DNA of 64,000 nt. Origin: Eucommia ulmoides. Lineage: Eukaryota; Streptophyta; Magnoliopsida; Garryales; Eucommiaceae. The stretch covers positions 16,790,410-16,854,409 of the forward strand of contig CM028329.1 of assembly GCA_016647705.1 (NCBI GenBank), in the 5' to 3' direction. Below, in pieces: positions 48,929 to 59,769 of this stretch (position 1 is the stretch's first letter; each line of letters starts with the position of its first letter). The position numbers were made by a program, and so were the translations under genes. The notes below the pieces were generated by a model, which was given only the letters and a program-made list of their open reading frames with translations, had not been told where the DNA came from and made no database searches.

Positions 48929-49943
48929 GTCCCCCAGCTCGGCTATTTTTGAAGACTTAGATCTTTTTTTGAACTTTTTATTTGATCCCTTTCCTTTTTT
49001 TTTTTTGTTATGAATGTGTATATGGGCAAGAACCCCACTGATGTAAGCCCTCATTTTTTGTTGAATATAATACACAAAAAAAATTTGAGCAATTACTTAC
49101 CCTAAATTCCTTCTCGCTCCTCCCTTATTCTCTAGGATATAGTAGGTGATTTATTTTGACCTTCGGCCCTAGACCAGATAAGTGGGCGCGAACCTAATTA
49201 GCGTGCTCGAGACAGAGTTGTAGACTTTTGAACTTTCACTCTTCCAAAATCTTGCACCCGTGTTTAGTCCTCGCAGACCTCAGTTTGGCATTTTCCTTGC
49301 ATATGTCTAATTTTATGGTTGCTCCTAGGGCGCAGCTCGGTCAAAAATTTATACTTCTTTATTTTTGTTTTGAAAATATTTGTCACGGTTGTATTCACCC
49401 TGCCCCCCATCCTGTAGTAAGAGTAGTTTCACTGCTTGTGCTATTGGCTATGACGTGACTCGTTCAGTTAGTCCACTAAGCTTCTAAGTGTTCCAGAATA
49501 CTGCTTGGGTAGCATATTGTGATTTTTGAAAAGTCATTACATCGACATCAAAATACATTATACTTGGTACGAAAATAAAATGATTACAAAATGATGTCAG
49601 TCCTATAGTGGTACTGCTTGAGATGGTCGACATTCCACGGATGTCGTAGTAGAATGCCTTCTTCGGTTTCGAGCTCGTAGGTGCTCGGTCTTGCAATTCT
49701 GACAACGTAGTAAGGTCCCTCCCAGCTGGGGGCCAACTTTCCCGTATTTTGCTTCTTAGTCGCTAAAGTAACCTTCCTAAGGACTAGGTCTCCGACTTTA
49801 TAATGGCGTGATCGTACCTTTCTATCGTAGTATCGAGCTACCTGCTGTTAGTATGCCGCTTGGTGTATTCGAGCGTTCTCTCGTCGTTCTTCTTAAAGGT
49901 CCAGCAAGTTGAGGGTCAGCATTGCGTCATTCGTTTGGTGGTC

Positions 49944-50450
49944 CTAATCCTTGAATGACGTTCGAAATGTTGGCAATCCGATCTTCGTAGGAATCACGGA
50001 CTCGAATTCGAATGTCATTGCGAATGGTGTCTTTCTAGTTGGGGTTCGGGAAGCCGAATAATATGACCAAAGAACTGGATAAAGGTCCTCCACCCACTTT
50101 CCTTTGGCCATGTCGAGTCTGGTCTTCAAACCGTACAAGATTGTTCGGTTTGTGACCTCGACCTGGCCATTAGCTTGTGGGTGACCTAGTGACACGAAGT
50201 GGGTTCGGATACCCAGGCCCAAGCAAAAAGGAGCAAACAAATCATTGTTGAATTGAGTGCCGTTGTTGGATACGATTGCCCTTGGGATCCCAAATCGGTA
50301 CACCATCGATTTCCAGACAAAGTCTCGAATTTTCTTTTTGGTGATGCGAGCTAGGGGTTCGGCCTCCACCCACTTGGTGAAGTAATCAATAGAGATGACG
50401 AGGAATTTTCTTTGGCCGGTGCCCTAAGAAAAAGGGCCTAATAAATCTAT
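49944..50450 (-). pseudogene. Integrase catalytic core (Tat element), inactive
   Basis: The rve domain would insert the cDNA into chromosomes. The first catalytic Asp is present (ISIDYFTKWVEAEPLA, about 50370-50395). The second acidic residue is changed: the motif reads IVSNNGTQFN where Asp-Asn-Gly is invariant in the family. The Glu is present in QANGQVEVTNR. An in-frame TAG lies just upstream of the first Asp, near 50430. The Asp-to-Asn change sits in a CpG context (see findings). It follows the zinc-binding part in the same frame. Confidence 0.85.
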
Positions 50451-50468
50451 TCCCCACTGAGCAAAGGG

Positions 50469-50879
50469 TCATGGGCTCGTCATTGGCACCATGGTCGTTG
50501 GAGGTAAATGAGGGTAGGGGCCAAAACGTTGGCACTTGTCGTATTTTTTTACGAATTCACTCGTGTCCTCTAGCATTTTTGGCCAAAAATACCCTTGGCG
50601 AAGTAGTTTGCCACCCAGAGCCCTGTCCCCCGAGTGATTGCCCCAAATTCCCTCATGGACTTCTTTCATGACGTAGTCGGCCTCTTCCTGCCGTAGGCAC
50701 CGGGAATATGGGCCAGAAAAAAAATGTCGGTAGAGGATCCCATCCATAATGCAGTATCTGGTAGACCTGTATCGCATCCTCCTTGCCTCGTTACGGTCGT
50801 CGGGTAGCCCGTCTTCCAAATATTTTTGTATCGGCTCCATGCAAGTGGAATGGCCGTTGAGCTCATATATTAGTGCCAT
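50469..50879 (-). pseudogene. Integrase N-terminal zinc-binding (HHCC) domain
   Basis: The two His lie in VHEGIWGNHSGDRALG. The Cys pair should read C-x2-C before QRF, but the sequence is KKYDKCQRF, so the first Cys is Tyr and zinc binding would be lost. Upstream, YCIMDGILYRHFFSGPYSRC belongs to the H2C2 linker region typical of Tat/Athila integrases. Confidence 0.85.
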
Positions 50880-51139
50880 CTGGTTAAATATCTCGATGCT
50901 CGGAGCATCCAGGTACTCAATGGGTACGCTTCACTTCAGAGTCAACGCTACCGCCGAGGCTAGATTTACCAAGGTATCAGCGTGTCGGTTCTCTTCTTGG
51001 GGTATTTGGGATACATGGATCTTTTCAAAATTTTCCATCAAGATTTTGACCCTTTTAAGATATGCAGTCATACTGGAATCCTTCGTCAAATAATTCCCGT
51101 TGACCTGGTTGACGACTAGCTAAGAGTCACAGAAGACGG

Positions 51140-51560
51140 ACAACGTCTTCACATTAAATTCTCGGGTTAGGCAAGACCAGCTAACAGAGCCTCATATTCA
51201 GCCTCATTGTTAATTACTCTGAACCCCAGTCTCAAGGCATATTGGATCTCTTCGTTGTCTAGGGCAACGAGCACCATTCCCGCCCCACAACCATTGGTGT
51301 TGGATGATCCATCGGTGAACAGCCTCCACGTTGCTATACCGGCATCTAGATTTGAGTTCCCTAGCAATCCCCCTGTTCCCATGGTTTTAGCTTCCGGGTT
51401 GACAGCAGGTGGATCTGGGTCCTCAGGGAATGTGAGCTCGACGATGAAATCCGCTAGGACCTGGCCCTTAATGGCCTTCCTAGGGAGGTATTCAACGTGG
51501 AACTGACCCAGCTCGAGGCTGTACTTCATTAATCATCTCAAGATGTCTGGTGAATGTAAA
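51140..51560 (-). pseudogene. RNase H domain (Tat element)
   Basis: It degrades the RNA of the RNA-DNA hybrid in reverse transcription. WRLFTDGSSNTNGCGAGMVL holds the first catalytic Asp and NNEAEYEALLAGL the catalytic Glu. It is preceded by the connection segment (YSLELGQFHVEYLPRKAIKG, then QVLADF). A stop separates it from the RT region upstream, though the frame is the same as that of the RT C-terminal part. Confidence 0.85.
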
Positions 51561-51853
51561 ATTCGTCTTATCGGCTAGTCAATGAGGACGACGATCTCAT
51601 AGGCTTGGAAGTATTGTTTCAGCTTCCGGGAAGCCACCGGTAGGGTATAAGCCAGCTTTTCAAATTTGGTGTATCTTATCTCGGCATCCAAGAGGATCCT
51701 GCTAGAGTAAAATACCGGGTGTTGAACACCGGTGTCGTCCCTTACAAGAGCAGCGCTAACCGCCGTTGTAGATGCGTCAATATATAAGTACAGAGTTTCT
51801 CCCTCCTTTGAGATTCTGAGCAGGGGAGTAGAGGAAAGATAATTTTTGAGCGC

Positions 51854-52629
51854 TTAGAAAGCCAATTCATATTCGTCTATCCACCCAAAGTTGTTGTCGC
51901 CTCTTAGCACCTTGAAGAACGACAGACATTTCTCTGACGCTCGAGGTACGAAGCGGTTGAGGGCAGCGACTCTCCCTGTCAGTATCTGCACCTCCTTCTT
52001 ATTCTGAGAAGAGGTCATCCCAAGGATCACATGTATTTGGTTAGGGTTAGTATCGATGCCACGCTGGGAGACCATATACCCCAGGAACTTCCCCGCAGAA
52101 ACCCCAAAAATACATTTATTAGGGTTAAGCTTCATGCGGTGATCCCAGAGCTTTTCGAAGCAGTTGTGGAGATGTTGGTTGTGGTCAGGGGCCCTCAAGC
52201 TCTTGACCGACATGTCGTTGATGTAAATCTCCATTGTTTGCCCGATCTATTCCTTGAATATTTTGTTCACCAGTCATTGATAAGTGGCTCTGGCGTTGCG
52301 CAAGCCAAACAGCATTACCTTATAGTAGTATGTACCCTTGTTTGTGATGAAGGATGTTTTTATCTTGTCGGGGGGGAACATTGGGATTTGGTTGTACCCT
52401 GCATAAGCATCGAGGAAACTCAGGCGTTCATACCCTGTTGTGGCGTCTATGACGATGTTAATCCTGGGTAGGGGAAGAAATCCTTCAAGCATGCCTTATT
52501 CAGGTCTTTAAAATCAATGCAGAGGCACCACTTATTGCCAGCCTTGGGGGCTAAGACCACATTCACCAGCCAGTCAGAGAATTTGACTTCTTCGACGACG
52601 CCAGACTTGATCAATTTGTCCATCTCCAC
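51854..52629 (-). pseudogene. Reverse transcriptase (Tat element), inactive
   Basis: The domain order on the minus strand is VVEEVKFSDWLVNVVLAPK (52629-52447), then LSFLDAYAGYNQIPMF with the first catalytic Asp and LFGLRNARATYQ (52492-52274), then the palm motif at 52234-51854. That motif reads EIYINDMSVKS, where the family has Y-x-D-D: the first Asp of the pair is Asn, so polymerisation would be lost. GKFLGYMVSQRGID (RT block 6) follows. Frames differ between the first and later parts (frameshift near 52480) and a stop separates 52274 from 52234. Confidence 0.9.
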
Positions 52630-53100
52630 TTCAATTATCTTTTGGCGCTCCGGATAAATTGTTTGTCTCTTTTGCTACACAGGATGATGGTGTGGGTTAG
52701 CGTGAAAGTGGTGCATCACTACGCTCGGATCAATCCCCTGCAGTTCGTCATCGGACCATGCGAAGACGTCGTAATTTCTTTGGAGCAGCTGGATGAGTTC
52801 AGTTCTTTGTTCGGACGTGAGACTAGCTCCAATCCTTACAGTTTATTCTTCAATGGGTGCATGTATAGAAACCGCCACTAGTTCCTCATGAGGTCGGGGA
52901 CCGGCCTCCGCCTCCCGTGGATGGTCAATGGGTACCGGCATCGGCCCCTGGCTTAGAGCCATGAGTTCGGAACCTATAAGATCTGGCTCTGCCTTTGATT
53001 GCTATTTTCTTTTCTCTAGCGCCCTTCGAGCACAAGCTCGAGAGGACTCTTGGTCACCTCTCACTACTCCCACAGCTCCTTCCGTGGGGAACTTCATCGA

Positions 53101-53639
53101 CTAGTGGTACGGTGAGCAGATTTCCTCGAGGGCCGCCACTGTGGGTCGGCCCATGATCGCGTGATAGGGCGACGGCCTATCCACGATTAGAAATTTGGTC
53201 CAAAGAGTTGAGGTTCTTGGATGGGCTCCGATGGTGACGGGAAGCGAGACCCACCCAGCAGCGTTGACAACGTCTCTCCCGAAACCAACTAAAGGGCTTT
53301 TAACGGCTTTACCGCACTGGGGTCCACATTCATCTTCTCGAACACCCATTTGAAGATGATATTAGTGGAGCTACCACCGTCCACCAGGATTCTTCCTATT
53401 TTGAAGTGATTGATGAGAGTGACTATGACGAGGGCATCATCATGAGGGACGTGTACATCCTTGAGGTACGCCATGCTAAACGAAATAACGTTGTGCTCTG
53501 CAGCATCGATCGTGCTTACCTCAAAGATGTCTCCGTCTGCTTTTCTCTTGGCTTTGTGCTCGTACCTTTTCTTGGGGGAGAGAGTCTCTCTCCCCAAGCT
53601 TAATCTGCCATGGATGACGTTGATCTCGCCATCCACCAT
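53101..53639 (-). pseudogene. Aspartic protease (Tat element), frameshifted
   Basis: The active-site motif reads GRILVDGGSSTNIIF (Asp-Gly-Gly, a form common in Tat elements). The C-terminal half (LVGFGRDVVNAAGWVSLP, then FLIVDRPSPYHAIMGRP) lies in another frame, so there is an indel near 53300. It lies between gag and RT as expected and would process the Gag-Pol polyprotein. Confidence 0.85.
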
Positions 53640-54117
53640 TTGCTTATCACCACCCCTATCCCTTTCTGATCTGGGAGGGGGAAGACTTCTATTCCTCCTC
53701 CTTCTACGACCTCTATGTTCGTCGCGGGGATCATTGTCTTCCGTTCTGGGAGCCTGGTCGTCCCTTCGAACGTAGTAGCCAAGAAACCTTTTGCTGATGA
53801 GGGCCTCAATTTCTTCCCAGAGTCAGAAATAATTCTCAGTGGAATGACCCCGATCCTAGTAGAATTCACAATATTTATCCATTGACTTCCCCATTGGTTT
53901 TCTGCAGGGGGAGAGGGAGAGGAAATAAGTCTCTCCCCGCATTCTCAGCGAAGACGGTGGCCACCGAGATCGTGAGTACTGTGAAGTTCTATTGGCGGTT
54001 CCCCTGGGGAGGGAATAGTCTCCGATCCCCAGGCAACGGTCCCAGTCTTCCTTCTGCTTGCAACCTTTTGGACCCATGATGTCTGCTCGACCCTTCTTCA
54101 GCCTTCCCTTTCTTTTT

Positions 54118-54618
54118 TTAACCTCCTCCGCAATCCTTTCGGGCTGCTTCCCTTTCATCGGCATTATAGAACATTGTGCCTTTTTCCAGGGCAGTATCCA
54201 AACTAGGAGCTGGGTTAGAGCAGAGGTTATACATAAGGCGTCGATGCTTCAGACCATCAATGAATGCGCACATTGCGACCATGTCACTGAGCTTATCACA
54301 ACCAATGATTTCTTTATAAAATCTCTCTACATAATCTCCCAATGATTCATTGGGTAGTTGCTGGAGCGCAAGGATATGTGCCATAATTTTTGGCCTATGC
54401 CGCGATCACTCAAATCGCAAAAGAAAAAGTAGCTTGAGCTCATGAAAATTGGAGATGGATGTTGGGGCCAAAGTCCTAAACCATGCCCCAGTAGCCCCCG
54501 TAAGGGTGAGGGGGAATACCTTGCATCTCACTACTATCGAGGCTGTGTGTAGGTCCATATAGGACCTGAAGATGGACCAGTGGTCCACCGGATCAATGAT
54601 CACGACATAGAGGATCAT
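54118..54618 (-). pseudogene. Gag capsid domain (Tat element), nonsense-interrupted
   Basis: Retrotransposon gag domain: DPVDHWSIFRSYMDL, then TGATGAWFRTLAPTSISNF, then LPNESLGDYVERFYKEI and MCAFIDGLKHR. It is one frame throughout, broken by a TGA at 54406-54408 directly after LLRFE. Gag forms the particle that packages the RNA. The nucleocapsid side (53640-54117) and the N-terminal leader (54619-55500) are degraded and only weakly readable. Confidence 0.85.
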
Positions 54619-55504
54619 TTAGGGGTGGGTGTATCGCGCAGGCAGTGGTTCTTCCAGAATTTCATTAATGAAAGGAGATCTTACCTCCAAAGGAAGCTCG
54701 GCTGGGCCCCTAGTTCTCCGGATCTGTTATAAGGCCGCTTCCATGTCAGCTAGGCACCTCTCCACCACCACCTCAACCCCTGGCGAGACTCGAGTTTGAC
54801 TAAACATGGCGCCAGATGGTGGTCGTCGTGGTGGGGAATGTGAGTCTACTTCCTGAATGCGCCGGGGATGGTGGTTAGACCATACGGTATGGCTGTCAGC
54901 TGGGGGAGACTTAGTATGGTTGTCTCTCCTTCGTCTTGGTTGAGACGGCGATGGAGATCCCGAAGCCTCAAGAGGTGTTAATTCAACCTCCCTTCGACCA
55001 ACGTTATGGGCCCGAGGCCTAGGGATGTGCCCAATGGAATGGATTATGCACTCTTCAATTCCAATCGCCTATTCCTCATGATCCGCGACCTGGACTGTCG
55101 AAAGACCCATTAGAGAGGTCGGTGGTAAGCGGGCTAGCACGATTTGGAAGAAGGTTTAGAACTCACCGAGCTGGCATTCCAAGATATCAATACGGGTTGC
55201 CTCAGGGGCCTCGAAATTCTACCCAACAAACTGCCCCATGGGTAAGATTGGACCCACCTAAGTGGTGGGCTGAGTCGTCGGGCCTACCACCCCAGATGGT
55301 AAAAATGCAGGTTAGTGGAGACTCTCCAGAGGTTGTGCAGGGGGATCCGACCTGGGAGCCTTCGACATGCTCTGTACGGATAAAGGGGTAGATTATTGCT
55401 GGGGGCAAGTGATTGATCGGCCTGGCGAATTTCCTTCCCAGACCTTGTGATCATCAAGTCTTAACCTCGTGGGGAGCTGACGATTAGGGAAGGCTTTTAG
55501 TGTG

Positions 55505-55522
55505 TTCCCACAGACGGCGCCA
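55505..55522 (-). other. Primer-binding site of the Tat element
   Basis: On the minus strand TGGCGCCGTCTGTGGGAA begins 3 bp after the LTR end CAACA. The TGGCGCC core is usual for Tat/Athila elements. The following bases differ from the tRNA-Asp type at 12418, so another tRNA (possibly Arg, as reported for Ogre) may have been the primer. Confidence 0.8.
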
Positions 55523-55525
55523 AAC

Positions 55526-56129
55526 TGTTGATGTCAAAAAGTGATGACGGGTCAATAGTGTAGTCTAGAAGGATATCGGAGACACAGGACCACTGATGAT
55601 GTAATTAACTGGGTGAAATTGGGGGTGATGATGACCTCCGAGCTGAGCTCTACTTTTTCACTCTGAGCACCTGCACAAAGACCCACCAGGGTTGTGCCTG
55701 GAAAAGTCCCTCCGATGTGAGAGTAAGTATCTAGGGGAGAAGGGCTAAAAGTGTTATGATCTCGGTAGAGAAGACGTACCGTTGGGTAGTAGATGTCATG
55801 GTATATTTATAGGTGTTGGTGCTTAATTAGTGCCGCAAAATTAAGGAGCCGAGCTCAGGTTAATTAACCTAATCCGCTGAGCAGCCAATGAGCAGGCGGA
55901 TTAGTGCTCTAATCGTTTGGGCTGGGCTTTTGGGCCCACCTGTAGAGGCCCAAATTTCTTCACCGAGATAATCCCCAGCCCGGCTCGGAGGGCGCCCCAG
56001 CTCAGCATTGAGGGGATTTTAGCTCCTAGCCTGGCGTTGAGGGGATTTCAAATCTCAGCTCAGTTGTTTTCCCATACTTGGGCGGATATTAACCACGTGA
56101 TACACCTGACGAGATTTCCCTATATTAGT
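55526..56129 (-). repeat. 5' LTR of the Tat element, with deletion
   Basis: 604 bp, co-linear with 42160-42884 except for a missing block of about 100 bp between AGGCCCA and ATTTCTTCACC (near 55950) and smaller indels. The TATA box on the minus strand is at 55802-55813. Confidence 0.9.
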
Positions 56130-56134
56130 GTATA

Positions 56135-58479
56135 TTTACGGTTCTCGTGCAAGGAGGGACATTAATGGTAAATAAGGATGATGGGTACGAACAACATTTA
56201 TGAAAAATTAAGGACTATTAAGTTAACATTCTTTAAGATTGTGTTGGGTAAGGGATTTGAGGAAGGGATTTGATTTGTTAAAAAGATTTTGAAATTCCTT
56301 TTTGACAAATTTCTTCTTTAAGTATTTATTAGGAGAAATTTGTAAAATCCATTGGATCTAAAAAAAAAAAAATAGAAAGAGGATTTCTAAATCTTTTTGT
56401 TTTAGGTATCATTTACAAATCCATCAAATAAGGGATTTCTAACTCAGACCGTGTCCTTCTTTTGTCTTCTTCGTCGTCGTCGTCCATCGTTGCTGTCTTT
56501 GGACTTCTTCATCGTCGTCATCCATCGTCGCATTCCCCATCAGCATCCACTTCTCCAACCCAATGCTGAGTCGTCTTCATCGCCTCAGCATTGCCCAGTC
56601 GTCGAGCCATCGCCACCACCACCATCAGTCTCAACCACCTTTAATCCAAACCCTCAACCTAGATCTCTGTCCACTTCTTTCTCTGGCCAGATCTAGGTTA
56701 GATTTAGCTAGATCTAACCTAGATCTCGCCAATTTGGCCAAATCTAGCGGCGTTGATGACGATCAAAGAGACGAACGACGATGCGTCAACGACGATCAGA
56801 GACAATGGTGAATTTTGTATTTTTTTTTCCCTGGGTTTTACTTTGAATCGTGTTTGTGTTTGGAAATTTCAAGGAAATGATGGTGACAACGACGAAAGAA
56901 ACAGGAGATCATGGTGATGATAGCGATAGAGAGAGACGAGATGACGGTGAGAGAGAGGTCAGAAGAGATGATAGTGATGGCGGCAAGAGAGAAAGGAGAA
57001 GTTGGAAGAAAATACACAATAACCCCTAAAATTCATTAGATTTTTAAATTTCACTTACAAATGCTTTACCTATCAAAACAACCGAGTTATAAAATTACAC
57101 GATCAAATTCTTCGAATAAAATATTTATCTAAAAGAATTTGTAAATTATGGAATTTTTAAATCCCATTATTTATAAATCATTTGAATTTGTAAAATTTAC
57201 CCCCCTCTAGGGTGTTTTGGACCAACACTCTCTTTTTCCTGCATTTCTCTCTCTGCAATTCACCCCCTAACAAACACCACCACCACCACACCACTATTAG
57301 ATTTGAGCTCGCAATCGCTATTGCCATCTCTGTTTGCCCTCCTCTCTCTCTAACACCCGTAGGAGCACACACACCCGCATGTGCACTCACGTTACAGAGA
57401 GAGAGATGATAGGAACGACAGAGATATTTATTTCCCTTTGGATGCTTTTTTTTATTAATATTTAGAAAATGATGTGGAGATGGGGGTGGCACGAGGTAAT
57501 GGTGATGGTGGGAGCTATTCAAGTGGGTTGCAAGAGGGGGAGGCATGTTGGGGTTGCAGTTAGTGGTGGTTGTTTTGGCGATGGGCTAGAGGTGGTGGAG
57601 TTGGGTCGAAGAAGGAGGTGACGGTGGGTTGGATAGAGAAAGAGAGGAAGAAAAAAAAAAAGATAAAAAAAAAAAAAAAATTAAGAAAACATATAGACAA
57701 GTATAAAATAGTAATTGCATTAGTTTCATTCAAAAAATATTGATAAAAGATAAGGGTAAAAATATAGTTGATCTCTTTGTTTTTTTCTAACAAAGACTCT
57801 CTGCGGTATTTGATAAAAGACTTGAGATTACCCGTCTTTTCACAAATACAGGGAGTGTTTGTGGTATAAACCCAATTTCAAGGATTCTCCCCCCACCCAA
57901 CCCCATCTTCCCAACCCAAACCCTCATCGTAACCACCCTCAACCCTATTCCCAGATTGGATAGCTATTTGACATAGAGAAGAAGCAAGAAGATGACTAAT
58001 TACATTTATTCCATTGAGAGTGAAATGAGAGAAAATGGGACAGGGCAATTTTAACTTTTTATCAACATTAAAAATATAAAGTGTGTTTCAAAATGTTCAC
58101 CCTTTTTCACTAGCTATACACCCCTTAAAAATAAATAAAATATACATTATTCAATTGCTATTTTACCATTTAAATTACAAACACTAATATCCCATTAACT
58201 TTTTCTTTTTTTACACATTCTTCCCCATCTACCTTCTCCAACAGGTCCATTGTCGATAAAGCCACCGGTAATGGCCATCGATGCCTAATTTCTCTCTCAC
58301 TCTCTCACACAAATCCACTAAGCCCCTAGTTTCCCCATCTCGCCCCACGCACCTATTGGTCTCCCTGACCCTCGTCCAAGTCGTCGTCAACCTCCCACAT
58401 GTCCCTGTTAGCCTAAGCCCTTCCCCCTTGAGATCCCAATTCCTTTTTCTTCTGTTCTCTCATCTCTCTCTCTCTATAT

Positions 58480-58533
<54 letters not shown>

Positions 58534-58740
58534 ATCAATGTATGAAGATAGAGAGAGGAGATACGTTGAGTAAAAGTGTGAAGAAGAAAAAGAAGAAGGG
58601 GCTACAAATGGGAGACGTGCTGAAGATTGTGGAGACAGGGCGAGGGGCTAAGAGTAGTGGGACCAGCGGGTTGGTGGGGATGTATAGGGGTTTTATTTTA
58701 TTTTATTTTTTGGGGGGATAAAGATAAGAGGTGTAGTCAG
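56135..58740. other. Intergenic DNA, simple-repeat-rich, possible transposon remnants
   Basis: 56230-57230 begins near GTGTTGGGTAAGGG and ends near CCAACAC, with repeated ggatttgta-like phrases in inverted arrangement at both sides. This suggests a decayed inverted-repeat DNA transposon, but no target duplication is clear. The middle (56440-57000) is GTCGTC/CATCGTC-rich, low-complexity. Short frames there are not supported as genes. Confidence 0.35.
58485..58532. repeat. (GT)n microsatellite
   Basis: About 22 GT units, preceded by a CT run. Confidence 0.95.
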
Positions 58741-58753
58741 TTTTTAAACTAAC

Positions 58754-58991
58754 ATGTTTGGCAAACAAGATTCAACAAGGTATTGAAATGGTCATGGGAA
58801 TGACCATTCTATTTTTATGTTTGATACGTAGAATTAAATTGCATTTTCATTACCAAAAATTTTCTAATCCCACAAATTATGGGATTAACAAATCCCAATA
58901 TAAACTTGTTATTTAATAATCCCAATACCATGGGATTAAGTTTTATTCCTTCATCAGCCAAAAACACAATCAATCACTAGTCAAACATTGG
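58754..58991. mobile_element. Probable MITE (Tourist/PIF-Harbinger-like)
   Basis: The left end ATGTTTGGCAAACAAG and the inverted right end CCAATGTTTGACTAG are similar. The interior has inverted GGGATTA and TAATCCCA phrases. The length of about 240 bp fits a MITE. I could not define a target duplication. Confidence 0.35.
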
Positions 58992-58999
58992 AATACGAA

Positions 59000-59769
59000 T
59001 AAAATTTAATTAAATTACTATTTTATGCTTTCAATCTCTAATATATATATATATATTAAACACTTCCCTCTCCTCCTTTCTCCCTACACCATATTCTTCG
59101 ATAAGAATCCAACAACGGCGCCAAACTATTTCTCTCTCTCTCTCCCTCCCTCCCTAACTAGCCCCCTCAACCCTCCACTAGTCCACTGCAAGACCCACCA
59201 ACCCCATTGCCTCATTCCTCTTCTTCTTTTCTCTATCTCTCTCTTTTCTCTCTCTCTATACATATATACTTTTATTTGGAACTTCATTTTGTTTATGTTT
59301 GAATATTCTCTATTTTAAAAAAAAAAAAAAATTATATATTTTTCAAGTGGATACTTTATTATATATATTCATTCCATTTTATTACTATAATAATTATAAT
59401 CTTATTGTTATTCTATTTTATTACTATAATAATTATAAAACCACAACATAATCTTTCTGTCATCCTAAAATGAACTATCTACAACAATGAACTCCTATCA
59501 AACCCCGCAAAACACCAAAATTACCAGTAAAACGACACAACTTCAATGCGCTCTCAACAGCCTTGGATTTCAAAACACATAAATCAATGTCGTTTTCATC
59601 ACTTAATTCAGATGGTTGAATCATCTCACAGCCACAAGCTCTAACAATAATATATGGTTCACAGAAAGAGGCCTTCTGCCAGACAAATTGGGATCTTCGT
59701 AATAGCACATTGTGTTGACACATGTCTCTCGGCTTAATACAATCTGATTTTAGCTACCAGCTCGGAGCT
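59000..59769. other. 3' flank and probable 3' UTR of the GCP6-type gene
   Basis: 59480-59769 directly follows the stop codon on the minus strand and probably includes the 3' UTR. Possible AATAAA-type signals on the minus strand lie in the ATTTTATTAC phrases near 59378 and 59424. An 82-codon frame at 59475-59723 has no recognised homology. CT-rich DNA and a TGGCGCCGTTG motif lie at 59100-59150 (see findings). Confidence 0.4.

Larger units (their letters stand above)
42160..56129 (-). mobile_element. Ty3/Gypsy retrotransposon, Tat lineage (Retand-like), about 14 kb, inactive
   Basis: Its order on the minus strand is 5' LTR (55526-56129), primer site, gag, protease, RT, RNase H, integrase, an antisense spliced ORF, a 3.3-kb tandem array and the 3' LTR (42160-42884). 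An extra antisense ORF plus tandem repeats between pol and the 3' LTR is the known hallmark of Tat elements such as Retand. The flanks are gttta (42155-42159) and gtata (56130-56134), a probable target duplication with one change. The LTR end at the outer TATATTAGT side is not the usual TG, so this boundary is uncertain by a few bases. Stops, frameshifts and lost catalytic residues make it dead. Confidence 0.92.

Noticed and set aside
53406..53775. Plus-strand frames of 65 and 104 codons over the protease region
   Set aside because: They are reverse-strand shadows of the Tat gag-pol, whose minus-strand frames hold the recognisable motifs.
58281..58721. 146-codon plus-strand frame
   Set aside because: It runs through the (GT)n microsatellite (a run of Cys-Val) and lacks any recognisable domain.
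59475..59723. 82-codon minus-strand frame downstream of the GCP6-type stop codon
   Set aside because: It directly follows the gene and has no recognised homology. 3' UTR is the simpler explanation.
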